A stretch of 64,000 bases of DNA, taken from NCBI RefSeq assembly GCF_963678635.1, contig NC_087067.1, forward strand, positions 34,561,509 through 34,625,508, in the 5' to 3' direction. This document shows, one piece after another, positions 14,516-27,003 of this stretch; position 1 is the stretch's first letter, and the number at the start of each line of letters is the position of its first letter. The DNA is from Symsagittifera roscoffensis (Eukaryota > Xenacoelomorpha > Acoela > Convolutidae). The notes beneath the pieces were generated by a model, which ran no database searches, was not told the origin of the DNA, and saw nothing but the letters and a program-made list of their open reading frames with translations. The position numbers and the translations under genes are program-made.

Positions 14516-16327
14516 GCCGACAACTTGGATCCCTACACCGCTCAAATTCCCATCCAACCAACCTCAACACTCCAATTACAATAATTCCACTTTTTGCTTT
14601 CCCGCCACCCAATTTCCCAACTAGTAATATAACATCAAGCATGAATTCAGACACTAATTCAGATATTTCAGTTTTATACTCGATTTCACAACTCAATAAC
14701 CCTAATATAGAAACACCTGATGAATTTGCAGACTCCGAACCATCTCCATCCAATAATTTTCAAACCAACTCCTCAGTTTTTTCAGAACCCCATTTTCAAC
14801 CAATCCCACCAAATAACCCACTCCCGTCCATTTCTACCCCCTCTTATGCTTCACAAGTAACCCCAACCTACTCTTCATTTCATTCAGACCGATCATCTAA
14901 TTCTCCATATATTCCCCAAATCTCCCAAGAACTCGATAATTTTATCACCCTACAACAACAACTATTACACCCTAACACCCTCACTATAAATCAGATTTCT
15001 TCAACAATAGAATCCTCAAACCCACCTACCCCTACACCCTCTTCAGCTTATACTGCATCGTTAGCACAATCATCCACATCCACTGAATCATCAAATATCA
15101 CTAATAGAGCTTATCGCACTTTTAAAAGAAAATTCCCATACCATCCATTCCCGACCAAACCAGGAACAGCCCGTGAATATATTAATCATCCAGATCACAC
15201 CAACACGAAAGATTTCCTAGCAATCACCCTGCCTTCATTTCCACAGTATACTTTAAACACCCCTCACGACACTAACGACACACGTAGTTTTGTAGATGAA
15301 CATGTTTTAATGCCTACACTTCATTGGACATCATATTATCATTTTACTAATCCCCTTTGCCTACCGTTATCTAATACTCATAACGATATAGAAAGGAATA
15401 AAGATATGCTATATCGACTCACCACACCACTAACACATAGACAATTTACTTATATAGGATATAAAAAATCACTAAAAACATTCACTGCACCCCGAGCTAA
15501 CGAATTTACACTAGAATATTACGACCATAATATCATCCGAACTAATCAAGACCAACTTTTAGATGACGACCGCTTCGTTAACCCACAACTAACAGAAAAA
15601 TTTTTTCATCAAAACACCATATGTATTCACACTCAATATAATTGATCGAAAATATGATCACATCATCTCTGAAGCACTAACTGACATGCAAGCTTACGAA
15701 AGTTTTAAAGAAAAATTTCAATTATTTTCACTAACCTTCCACTTCCTTGCACCACATGAACGCGATTTGCACTGCTCACACGACATTATGTTACGCACTA
15801 AACAAACCCACACATATACATATTATCGCTTCATACAAAATCATTTTGATCTACACACTCCATCAAGACAACCACACCACCGTTTTCAGTTTCTTAATTC
15901 AAAGTACACTTCGCCATTTTTTCTAAATTTCACATATTGCATCAAAGATACTAACCTCCACGGCATCCTCCGCAATTATGACCCAATAACTCAAATGTAT
16001 ATATTTTGTCCCATCACGAAAACCTTTAATGCTGAAGAATCCAGACCCTTCCTTATCCCACAAGAATTTATCCAACCTATAGAAATCCCTATATTAGAGA
16101 TCATCCATAATACTAAATACAATCACAAAATATATAATCTCATTCAAAACACACCTTATGAGTTTGCAGTTGGCACCGAAGAATTAAAAACTATTAAAGC
16201 ACTTCAATTGCTTTGGCCACTGCTTCAAACTAAAAACATCATTCGCATACTAGCAAAATTACTAACAAATTCAGATATGATGCACGACATCTTCCCCCAC
16301 GGTTTTTCCCCAACGACTAACAGCTAA
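14512..16327 (+). pseudogene. Copy A large 3' ORF (unrecognised ~600-aa protein), frameshifted
   Basis: The ATG overlaps the env stop as ATGA at 14512-14515. The frame runs to 15645, where a frameshift near 15605-15645 moves the match into the frame ending at 16327. The copy B stop at 55282-55284 is not present here (a Tyr codon instead), so the original protein was about 600 aa. The N-terminal half is Ser/Pro/Asn/Thr-rich and the C-terminal half looks globular. Differences from copy B fall largely at third codon positions. No family recognised. Confidence 0.6.
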
Positions 16328-17740
16328 GTATAATTTATACATATTCTTCACTAATAAATTTAAATTAATACTAACCATTCTTTACTCATGTCTCATTTAG
16401 ATTTTTAGTCTTCATCCCACGATCATCTGCAAAAAACAGAAAAGAAAAATAAAAAATAAAAACTTGTTAAAATTCTTCTAAACTCTATTAATATTTTGCA
16501 CTAGATAACTATAATAAAATTCATACGAATGTAGTAAATTAAATTATAAATTGTTTCCCCAAAAGCAGTAAATTTCATAATGATGAAAATTTGTAACTTA
16601 ACTTTCGCCCAAAACTAGCAGTAAAATTAAAATTCTATGTAGTAAATTGATAAAATAAAAATGCAGTACTAACCTTTTGATATTTTCATTCACTCGCACA
16701 GGAATTCTATCCAAACTCGTACAGCTCGCCCACGAAGAATTGTTTAAATATTGAATTTCAGTTTCAAGTTTTCACACTCAACAACTCTAACACTCTAACA
16801 CAAGATAACAAGTTTCAAATTTCCCTTTAACCCGGTTCGAAAGGAATTATATACTAAACCAAACTAACCAACGCAGCTTACTAAACACCACAAATCATAA
16901 AATAAAAGCATGACTAAGAAAAGAAAACCAACGGTACCCAAACCGGATTAACCCAGTTTAAAACTGGATAATTTATTCTTTTGAAGACTATTATAAAGTC
17001 TAAGAAAGAAATAATAAAACACAAAAAAGTCGAAAGACAAAACCATTACAAAAACAATTTGATTTTCGAAAAAAGGACACAACCAACGGAACATAAGAAA
17101 GACCACCATAAACCCAACATAAAACGTTATCACATAACAGGACCTCCCACAGAAACCGCACGAAATCATACTCCCACTCCTGGCCTAACCCACCAGAGAG
17201 GACGTCCTGAGCATGCTCTATAGCCGGCCTAACCCACCTCGCTACATCCAAGCTTTGTGACCACACTTCTATTTTTAATAAGAGGTATTCAAGGGTGAGT
17301 AACTCTTCAAAATAACCGAATTAAAACAAAAAGCTCTTGTGAAAACGACTAACCAAAATCATAATTAAAACACTGAACTAATAAGAATTTTATAAAATGT
17401 AAATCATACTTTGCAGTATATAGATCAGCATACAACAACAAAGACGAACATCCAAAGACAAAATGACCCCACTACACTCGAAAAAGAATGGCCAACCACA
17501 ACCAATATGCCGTCCACAATCAGAACTCAAAGGATTTAGAGTACGACTTGACTTCGCAGAAAAGGACTTCATTGAATTAGACCAATGACAACCTCGATGT
17601 TCAAGTATACGTACAGATCCGAGTTACAAGGCATCCCCTCCACGCACAATCTCCACGCCATTCCCAGACGAGGTCGAGCACAAAACAAGTTCTCTACACA
17701 ATACAGAAAAACCCGTCATAGCAAACCATTCTGAAATCGG
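16328..17740 (+). other. Copy A 3' non-coding region
   Basis: Homologous to copy B 55783-57200. It contains GYAGTAAA-type repeats (16531, 16565, 16618, 16639, 16662) and a 13-bp direct repeat GGCCTAACCCACC at 17182 and 17226 around an AGGACGTCCT palindrome. An 80-codon frame at 16981-17223 is also open in copy B, but I cannot show it is coding. The 3' LTR expected beyond 17740 is not found. Confidence 0.6.
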
Positions 17741-20700
17741 TATGGCTTAACTATCATCCCAACAATAAAAACACTGATTTACCGAATGAGGCTAGGTCAA
17801 GATTGGAACAGAAAAATTTATGGATTATCGAGCAAACTTAAAAAATATTAATTTGACAGATAGATAATTGAGCACAATTTTTTGAAAGTCTATGTGGCAA
17901 AATTTCACGAACATTGATTGCATTTAAGTTAACAACTGCAGCTTATGTGTGCATTTTGGGCAAAACGTGCAATCATTTGATTTATCAAAGATAAAAAAAA
18001 CTGAAAAAAAAATTAAAACCTGCTAATGAAGGGCATGTATATAAATTCTAGCCTTGCTTAACAGATTAAATTTTAAGCAAAATTGATATTGACAACAACA
18101 GTAAGACCAACGTGTTGCCAGATTATCAACATAGAGTAGGACTAAGTTACAGGTTAAGAAATTAATGATAAGTTTCGTAAAACTATATCACACACTGTAT
18201 ATCTTTGTAGCCATAGAAATAAGTTTTTATGTTGTACCTGGTAATTTTTAGTTTTAGGTGAACTATTCAGAAATCAAGAGCAGTAAAAAAATTTGAAATG
18301 AATTGTTTTTCTATTTAAATTGGCACTTCTAATGGCATACTTTTGATCGCATAAAAAACTTTATACATATGAATCATTATAAACAAATGTATATAACCAA
18401 AAACATAAAAAGTAGACAATAATCGTGCTTACATTTACAAACAAAAATTGATTAAAATGCCTATCTACACGGACTAATTTTACGTATCCAAATCTGATTG
18501 ATAATCTGTACCCACTTAGCATCTGGTCAACAATCTAGAATAATGAAGAGAAGTAAAAAGAAGAATTTGGATTGATTTTGACATCGAATTTTATTTCCAA
18601 TTACAATTATTGATCCTAAATTGATTCGAAAACGTTTTGGAACAACATGCTTTCTGATATAACATTTCCAATACAAGCAAACCGTAAAGCATGTAAATAT
18701 CGAACATGAAAAGCACACAATTTACATATAAGTATATTACTTTGTAGTATCTGGTTGAACATAGTACAGATACAGCACCTAGTTAAATGTTCTACGAAAT
18801 CTCTACTAATCTGGAACTAAAGCTACATTGAGTTTGATTTGTGGCTTAACTCTTAGCTATTCTTACACTTCTGAACATATATAAATAAAAATTAACAATT
18901 ACACATACCGATTAACACGCGTAAAAAAAAAGAAACACTGACTTATGTACATAAATTCTAGTTTATTCGAAGCATTCGCTTATCAGACAGTGATAGATCA
19001 TACACAGCGTAGCCAAATTGGATAAGTTTCCCAGCAGATAAACGAATTTTGTAAGACTAAATCAGGTTAAAAAGTAAAGGGTTTCTTTTTGAAAATTTTT
19101 CTGGTTGTGGACTGACATCTATACCTAATCATAAATCTCAATCAAACATAAGGAAATTTATGTGTTCAGCTTAGATTAGCCGCTGAATACAAGATATGAA
19201 TGTGAGCCCAAAACTATGCTGTGTTTTATTACTTGTCCGAAACTGTTCAATTTGAAGAAGAGTCGATGAAATTACTATCAAAACTTAGAAAAGATGTGGT
19301 CTTGATTATACAAAACAAAGCTTTTATCAGCTATTTCATTTCCAATTCATGATAAGACTTGTTCTGTTTTAGCGCAATAACAACGCCTCTGCAGACGCCT
19401 GCTTCCATCATTTGATTCATAATTTTACCCGTTTCAATTCAAAGTTTGCTCTCCGTTACCGCAAAACTTTAAATAACTATATGTGTAAGTTTTGACTGAT
19501 TCCGCTCAAGAACGTACTATTTTTGACAAGACTGCTCATGGAAATTTTCTTTCCTTATCAGACAACAATTAAATTCAAAAAATGATAATTGGATCACTCT
19601 AAATCACATATTTTCCATTTAGGTATCTTATTGCATTTATATCTTTTAAAAATATGGTTAAATATGGTTTAAAAGGCCATCAGAAAAGATAATTTTTTGA
19701 TTATCGGAGTTTATATCATCGATTCAGCGCAAATAGCAAAAGTTATGCTAATCAAGGATCTAGATTTACTCATCTCCTTATGAGCGCATTCATCTTTTGT
19801 AGAGACAATTTGGATCTTCCCAGGAAGTCAATAGGCTCAAGTCGGCCTGGAAATGGAGCCACCAGCTTCACCTTGTTACTCTCGTTGCAGAAATCAGTCT
19901 AACAGTGAGCCCCTGGTGCAGTAGGCAGACAACCAATATTAGCCAAATGTAAACGCCAGTTGCTCGCAAAAAACAAGATAAAGGATCGGAACGCATCAAT
20001 CTCTGTTATCCGTGGCGTCAATTGAAAAATTTTCAGTCTGTTTTGTGTTTTAAGCAGCTTTTTTTCAAATAGTTAGGTTGATTTAATTAATGTTTAGCTG
20101 TTTGTTTTGTAATCCAAATTAAATAAAACAAAAAGAAAAAAAGTTTTTTTTGGTTCCTTATTCTTTAAAATTATAAAAAATTTGTGTTTCATTTAAAATC
20201 ATGTCTAAAAAACAGTCGTTCTAGAAAATTCAAAATCGCAAAAGAAGGTTGGGTTGTTTATTTTGTACAAATTTAAAAATTTACTGAAAATTTTCTTTAC
20301 TACTGAAAAAATCAGTTGAACATCAGCTTAGAACAACTTTTGTTTTCTCTAAATCATACGCTTTGCCGTTAATTTTATCATAGTTAAACGATTATTTTCT
20401 AAGATACTATAGCTCAAACTATTGATATTTCATGAACACGGGGGAAAAAGATGAAAAAAAAGAACAGTTGAACCTGTATTGAATAGCTTTTCAGAACCAA
20501 ATATATTTTTTCAAAGAAAAAAAGTGTTGATAGTTTAGCGAGAAAACAACATAATGTGCAACTCTAGTCAATGTAACTTGGTGTACGGTTAAACCTGCAG
20601 CCTAATCGTCAACTGAAAATATAGCAAACTACAGAACTAACAAATGAATCAAAAAACAAAGTTTTTTTAAAAAAATTACAATTCTTAGAACAATGGCTGA

Positions 20701-21000
20701 ATTTTTTTTCGAACCAAAATTTCCTTTGTCTTAAAATTTTTGTAAAAAAACTGAATAATTACTTGAAATCAATTTTCGATTTCGGACCGTCCAACAAAAA
20801 ACTTTCAACAATTTGTTTTGGAAATTTCCCGTGTTATGCAAGTTAGTAAGCCTCTAGTTTTTCTTCTGACCACTAAAAGCGCTTCTCATGACTCACAGGT
20901 CAGTTTTGAGTTGAAGTTTGATACCGTTGGAAAATTCGTTTGAGAGATCAACAAACATTTTAAAAAATTGTTTAACGCCTTTTTTTATTTTTTCAAAGAT
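17741..21000. other. Non-coding flank, no gene seen
   Basis: AT-rich sequence with only short chance frames. I see no coding pattern, no LTR match to copy B and no structural RNA that I can support. Confidence 0.5.
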
Positions 21001-21009
21001 GAACAACAT

Positions 21010-23240
21010 TGCTAAATGGTGTAGATGAGTTGGCTGAAAGCTGGCATTTCTTTGCAAATCTCTGCTTGCGACGTTTGCATTGTAAAAATCAAAGTGTGTA
21101 TGTAGGTTTGACTGTATTTGAATATATTCATACGTAAAACGTAATGAATATATTTTTGTGTGAATATTTTTAGTAATCTATAAGCAAATGCAAGAGAAAA
21201 ATACTTTTTGTGTATGTGTATGTATGCAAGTTGATGTGTTTGTAAGTATGAGTACATTTTTTTTTCCTTATACGCGTGTAAACCAAAACAATTGTAACTA
21301 GAATAATAACTATAACCCAACTTGAATTTTACTAATGTTTCTAGTTTTTCTTGAAAGTTAGACAAGATACTATAAGCATTGTATATCTGTACGCACATAT
21401 GCTTTGCGTATGTGTGAAATTATGTAAACTGTGTGTGTCTATGTAAAAGTGTACAATTTTTTGCATGTATAAAAGTAATTAATCATGTATGCACATACTA
21501 TTTGTGTGTATTCACTTGAGTATTTAGAAGTTATGTATATTTGTATGTTTTTATGTAAATAATAAATCTCGAATGCATTTCCGCTTGATTGAGTGAATGA
21601 AGACCAGCAATTATTTTGTATCAATGTATGTATTTCAGTTTAAAAGTATTTTAAAGTTAGCTGGTTTGCAAATTGTACAAACTTATGATCGAAGTTTTAA
21701 GTCTGTTTAAACGGAAAGTATGTACACATGAGTAGTTGCATGCTTGTAAAGTACATTCCATGTCTTTTTGTAGGCCAGTACTTATACATATTCGTATATG
21801 AGTATGAAAGGCACGTTCATATGATTTTATGTAAAGACATATGAGTGCCAGTCTGTAATGCGTGATTCATTTTGTCTGAATGTGTGTATAAATTTGTCTT
21901 GAAAGTGTGAAGTGTTTGCAAGTTGGTTTGTGTGTTTACATTTGCTTGTATTTTAAAGGTCAGCAGAACTAATAAGTGAAATCTTTGCGTGTATGTAAGC
22001 AAAATTTGTGTGTGTGTGTCTATTTATGTAAAATGTATGTATCTATGTGAAAGTGTACAATTTTTTGCATGTATAAATGTAATTAATCATGTATGCACAT
22101 ACTATTTGTGTGTATTGATTTGAGTATTTAGAAAATTGTATTTTTTCAAATGTATATTTGTATGTTTTTATCTAATTAAGAATTCTTGAATGCATGTCCG
22201 CTTGATTGAGTGAATGAAGACCAGCAATTATTTTGTATCAATGTATATTTTTCAGTTTAAAATTATTTTAAATTTTGCTTGTTTGCAAACTGTACAAACT
22301 TATGATTGAAGTTTTATGTCTGTTTAAAAGGAAAGTGTGTACACATGAGTCGTAGCATGCTTGTATAGTACGAACCATGTCTGTTTGTAGGTAAATACTT
22401 ATGCATTTTCGTATATGAGTATGAAAGGCACGTTTATATGATTGTAAGTAAAGACGTATGAATGCCAGTCTCTAATGCCTGATTTTTTTTGTCTGAATGT
22501 GTGTATATATTCGTCTTGAAAGTGTGAAGTGAAAATAAGCTGGTTTGTGTGTTTAAATGTGGTTCTATTGTAAAGGTCAGCAGAAACATTAAGTCAAAAT
22601 GTGTAAAAGCAAAATTTTCGTATAAGTGGTTGCAGGTTTAAAAGCATGTAAGCAAGCATGTAAAATTTATGTTTGTATGGTAGTTTATTTGCATTCTTCC
22701 TATGTATAAGACTATGTACAATTGTATTCATACCTTTATGTAAGACTTCATTTTTGAATGTTTGTATGTATAGAAGTATTTTTGCATATATGTATCTAAT
22801 TTTGGACGTATGGTTGTATGAATGTCTCTAAGTAACTTTATATTTGTATGTATATATGTAAGTTTGTATGTATGTTATTATCTATGTATGCATGTATGTA
22901 TGTGTTTATGTAAGTTTGTACTTTTGTATACATGTATGTATGTTTGTATTCAGTAAGTGTGTACGTAATTGTTTTTGTATGTAAGTTTGCATGATTCACC
23001 TTATGTAACTATTTAAATTTGTATGAATAAACGTATGCTTGTAATAAAATACGCATGACTGTTTTTTGTGAGTATGAATTTAAGTTTGCAACTTATGAAA
23101 ATGTGTTTATGTTTTTTATGTTTACAAGTATGCAGCTTTATATGTTTGGTGGGGTATATATGTTTGAGTTTAGTTGTAATCGTTTATTTTATTTCATATA
23201 AATGTATCTATGTAACTCAATCCAAATCTTTCTTATCTTT
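21010..23240. repeat. GTAT/GTATGT-rich degenerate microsatellite tract
   Basis: More than 2 kb of sequence dominated by GTATGTA-, TGTGTG- and TATGTATG-like words, densest at 22790-22950. The short frames on either strand are products of the repeat and are not reported as genes. Confidence 0.75.
21425..22622. repeat. Tandem duplication, ~604-bp unit, two copies
   Basis: The phrase GTACAATTTTTTGCATGTAT occurs at 21451 and again at 22055. The following ~570 bp match with scattered differences, down to AAAGGTCAGCAGAA at about 21955 and 22574. This is a two-unit tandem repeat inside the GTAT-rich tract. Confidence 0.8.
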
Positions 23241-23446
23241 CTTCTTAAGTTTCTCGAATATTCTAGAATAATCAACCAGACACTATAATGACAGTTTTTT
23301 TTCATTTTCTTGATTTGCAAAACAATTTGACAATTTTTCAAAAAAAAATTTCCTCGAAATATTTGATCTTCCAGGTATCCTCATTATGAACATTTCACTT
23401 TGAAAAAGTGGCATATGTTGCATTGATAATTTCATTTTGTCTGCAG

Positions 23447-23595
23447 TCAATGATTATGAAAAATGTTTCAAAATTGTAACAAGAAAGATCAGTTTTCAAG
23501 TTTTCACAAAATTTTGTCGTTCGAAGCATCAAATAAAAAGTCCAATTGGAGACAGCATGGAGTCCAAAGTGTTTGAAGAACTGTTGCTCATAGAG
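23447..23595 (+). other. Possible orphan exon (weak)
   Basis: A 149-bp segment has one open frame, preceded by a pyrimidine-rich acceptor ending CTGCAG and followed by GAG/GTAAAA. A second protein-like stretch ends at a TGA near 24405. The phases do not join cleanly and no family is recognised, so this may be chance. Confidence 0.15.
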
Positions 23596-23599
23596 GTAA

Positions 23600-25259
23600 A
23601 AATTACGATAAGAAAATTATTAGAAAAATTTATAGTTTATTGAGGAAAATCATTGATCGTGCAGACATGCGGCTGGTAGAGCTGAAGACGGTAAGCGAGC
23701 AAGGTCTCAGTGACAGGTACTGTATATTTGAAGGATGATTGATCAATCTCTAAAAACCACAAATTGTCAATGGTTTTCATTTGAAAAATCATAATTTTGA
23801 ATCAAAGTTATAAACCCACAGAAGTGAAGCAATTGTGTAATCAGATAAACAGTCAGTACCACTTTTTTTTAATTCAAGATTTATTTAGTCGATAGAGCTT
23901 TCTATGAAATAGCTCAAAATGCTTACGCCTTTTTTCTTTGAAATGAATAGCAAGTCTTTCTGCATTGAGGCTCAAAATTTTAATTCCTTAAAGTAAAACT
24001 GTCTAACAAACTTTTTATTGTCAAATTAAACATGTCTTTGTTAGTCGTTCTAGCTTAAGATAACACAACATAATTGACGTTTATCGAAATGCGTTGAAAC
24101 TACAAAATGGCACATACAAGTTTTCGGAAACTACTGTAGCCAAATTGGTGTGAAAGCGTTGTTTAGCGTGAAATAGCTATCATCCTGACGGAATCCGAAG
24201 ATTCAGGTAGAGTGTTGATGATAAGGCTTGATTTTTTATCTTAAAACTTTAAACAACTAACCGTTTTTCGAAGACATGTTTTGTTAATAGAGAAGACAAA
24301 TATCGATGCAAAAATGAGAAGAAATATCATGATGCGAACTGTTTTGATACTGCTAGTGATGAGAACGTGAATGTGAAAGCTTGGATCACCTCAAACATAT
24401 ATTGAAAGAAAGGTTGAACTCGTGATAACACAATTAGTTGCAGATGAATGATCGAATATTTTAGTCAAAAAGCTACCGTATTTTGAGAGACAATAGCGTA
24501 ATCATGGAAACATTCAAAAGATCATATATTTTTTTAAAAACTCAAAATTTAATTTGTTGAGCAGAGGGTTAATCAATGATAATAACTGATAGCGCTTCAA
24601 ACTTTTGAATAGAAAGCTCTTGCTTAAGCCAAATTGTGTTAATTAGAAGATACTGAGAACAGTTGACTAGGTTGTAGTATCAAATTAAAAATTTTTTAAT
24701 TGCATATTCTTTTAATGGAAAAATCAAAAATTTTGGTTGCTCAAATTATAACTCCGAAGTCATATCAAGTTTTGAGTTGTTATCCATAACTTGTCTTTGT
24801 TTGTGTTCAGTCTTTCCCCATTGAATTGCTCTAATTTGAATAACTGCTTTCCTAAAAAGTCGCAAATAAGTTTTCACCTGCTTTATTCGATGGTCACTCT
24901 GTTCTGTCGTATATATTGGCACACAAATAACAGTCTTCCCTCAGTTTCTAGGTCCGCTTTGATGAACATTTTCAAAATTTCTGTTAGCACAAAAAAATTA
25001 ATAGGAAATACTAAACGTTTTCTAGAAGCCCCGAAAATTGTTTCCTTTTTATTATAAAAAGTGGTATATGCAAGTCTTAGAAATGGCGGCGGCAAAATTA
25101 ATGGGCACTTTTGGCTTTCATCAGTGTTCTCTTTTTTCAAGATCTTTACCCACTTCAACTTATTAGCTCTTTCAACCTTTCTGTAAAATCAAAGCTTTTG
25201 TCATAGATTTTAGACGTTTTTCTCACTCTCCTGTAGACACGGAAAATGGAAATGTCGAA
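23600..25259. other. Non-coding or unassigned flank
   Basis: Nothing I can support as a gene. The minus-strand frame at 24883-25158 may belong to the decayed Polinton-like remnant just to the right, but it does not match any Polinton gene I can name. Confidence 0.4.
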
Positions 25260-25860
25260 ATTTTCAAGCGAATTTTATTATTTTAAAGTTTTCAGTGATT
25301 CGTAATTTATCTTTGTTTTTACCTTCATTTGGCTGAACGAAATTTTTCATTCTTATTTCGGTCAAATTGATTATTAATTTTTGCCTAAATAGAGGTGGCG
25401 GCCGCCGCACTTGACGAATTTTGCTTTCTTCGAGATTCAGCAATAAAACATGCATTTTTGAATGAAATCGTTCACCGCAGCCAACAGTTAAGCTACGCTG
25501 CCAAAATCTTGTGCTTTCCTATATACCATATAGTTTGGTCGCATATAATAGGTATATAACGTCATTTTACATGTAAACAAGCCAATACCCCCAAAACTTT
25601 AGAAGGGAAAACATGCACCGACCAAAACTTAATTCCATTCCCGTTTCCACCAAGTTCAGTGGGAATACTCAATTATATACCGAAGTTTTACATGAGGACT
25701 ATTAGCTATAAATTATACATGCTGACAATTAGGATTATTACATGGTGACCATTGCTGATCATTTAATTTATGGTGACCATTATGATTTATACCTAATGGT
25801 CATCCATGTATGACAACCCCCCCCCCCCCCCCGATCCTAACGCACTATATGCATACTACT
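25260..25860. mobile_element. Right-end remnant of a second, related Polinton
   Basis: Three signals match the right end of the intact Polinton, in the same orientation and order. First, a minus-strand frame at 25264-25455 resembles the N-terminus of the right-most Polinton gene (shared RRP and INLT...IR pattern). Second, the promoter-like block GCCAACAGTTAAGCTACGCT at about 25488 recurs at 63138, followed by TATATACCAT. Third, a run of C (25817-25832) precedes GATCCTAAC and a terminal ATACTACT ending at 25860, like the true right terminus ATACTACT at 63549-63556. The next six bases, ATATGC, would be its target duplication. The rest of that element is not identifiable. Confidence 0.45.
25264..25455 (-). 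pseudogene. Fragment of Polinton right-end gene (N-terminus)
   Basis: A 63-codon frame whose first half resembles the start of the gene at 62131-63100: a basic RRP-rich stretch followed by an INLT-type motif and IR.K. The upstream promoter block is also shared. The downstream part is lost or unrecognisable. Confidence 0.35.
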
Positions 25861-26397
25861 ATATGCATATCAGGATTTAGATCAGTCCTGATAGATGGAA
25901 CTGGTAACTCAACAACCAGCCTGAGCGTCCTTTAAGTTTCCTTTAGCTTCCTAAACTTGAAGATGCGCAAACATGTGCAGAAAAAAATTGTTTAAAAAAT
26001 AGTTTTAACGTTTTGGATTTGTATAATTGTAATTTTTCTGAAATCCAAAGGCGACAAGCCAAAAAACAAGACTAGGTTTCTTACATGGAGTGATAACTTT
26101 TTTGCTTCTAGAACTTTCCTTCATTGTGTTTCCCCTTTATTTCTGTTAAAAGTAAAAGAAATTTGGCAGCTCTCTTCCTTATTAGTCTCTAACACTTAAC
26201 CGACGGGGAGAGAAAAAAAATCCGAGTCGATCGCTAAACCCAAAAAAGGCTCGCAGAGAAATGGTGCACACCTAATCGTCAGGGCTGTTTAGCTCGGAAA
26301 AAAAGTGTGGCTTGAGGTGATAAGTAATACGTTAAGTAATAACAAAAAAGCCGGCTCTTTTAGGGCCAACTTCGAATGTCAGAGAAGCTAAACATCA

Positions 26398-26403
26398 GCG
26401 CAG
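26398..26403. repeat. Polinton target-site duplication, left (GCGCAG)
   Basis: The 6-bp GCGCAG directly abuts the AGTAGTATTG start of the left terminal repeat and is repeated at 63557-63562. Six bp is the family-typical length. Confidence 0.92.
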
Positions 26404-26627
26404 AGTAGTATTGTATCGTGTCCCGGATCCTAAGGGGGGGGGGGTCCTTCCTAAGGGGGGGGGGGGGGTCCTCACGTAAAGCAAAATCCTAGGAAAGGGG
26501 TCCTTAACTTTTTGGAGGACTCCTATCCTAGGATTTTGTAAATGATCGCATGTTCCCACCCCTAAAGTAAAAGACCCCCTCCTTAGGATCTTGTTAAGCT
26601 GAGCTCAACAACCGGGACGCGATACAA
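26404..26627 (+). repeat. Polinton left terminal inverted repeat, 224 bp
   Basis: Matches 63333-63556 in reverse complement. It contains two long G runs near its outer end. Its inner end (GACGCGATACAA) mirrors its outer end (TTGTATCGTGTC), so the repeat is itself an imperfect palindrome, with a second AAAATCCTAGGA / TCCTAGGATTTT dyad in the middle. Confidence 0.93.
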
Positions 26628-27003
26628 TAATTCCTTCTAATTCCTTTGAAAGCGGTCCCTTTTCCCGCGATAATTAAAATTAATCGTCCTAATTCCTGAA
26701 CTTTTCTTTTTTCGTCCTAGTTTCATGTGGATATCATTTCCTGGCTTTCTTTCTTTCTTTTCGTCCAAGATTTGTCATGCTATTAAAGTTTGTTATTCAA
26801 AACAAGCCTAAGGATTTCACACATTTGTTTGAATTAACACTTGGTTTGCGTCTACTAGTTTATTTGCCTGAAGCTATTTATGTTAAAACAGTGATTGAGC
26901 TCAATACGAGTATTTTATTAGTTGTAAATTGGTAAAAACCAAAACATATACAAGTCGAAGTATAAAAAGGACGAACAGTAAAAATCATCTGAAAATATAT
27001 GTT
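26628..27003. other. Polinton left subterminal non-coding region
   Basis: About 375 bp between the terminal repeat and the 3' end of polB. A short TTCTAATTCC phrase is shared with the inner side of the right terminal repeat. No gene seen. Confidence 0.5.

Larger units (their letters stand above)
1..17740 (+). mobile_element. Copy A: degenerate giant Ty3/gypsy-like env-bearing LTR retroelement (5' end outside window)
   Basis: Position 1 aligns with position 39454 of the nested copy B, and the two stay collinear to about 17740 (57200 in copy B). The order of leader, pre-gag ORF, gag-protease, RT-RNase H-integrase, small membrane ORFs, env and a large 3' ORF is the same. Copy A carries many stops and frameshifts in gag, pol and env, so it is an old inactive copy. 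The last ~200 bp of internal sequence and the 3' LTR found in copy B are absent after 17740. The 5' LTR would lie left of the window. Its main use here is as a comparison that shows which copy B frames are conserved. Confidence 0.9.

Noticed and set aside
17741..18200. 3' LTR of copy A
   Set aside because: No stretch here matches the 410-bp LTR of copy B.
21012..22002. Minus-strand ORFs of 61-128 aa in the GTAT-rich tract
   Set aside because: They are translations of the degenerate repeat and have repeat-driven His/Tyr/Thr-rich composition.
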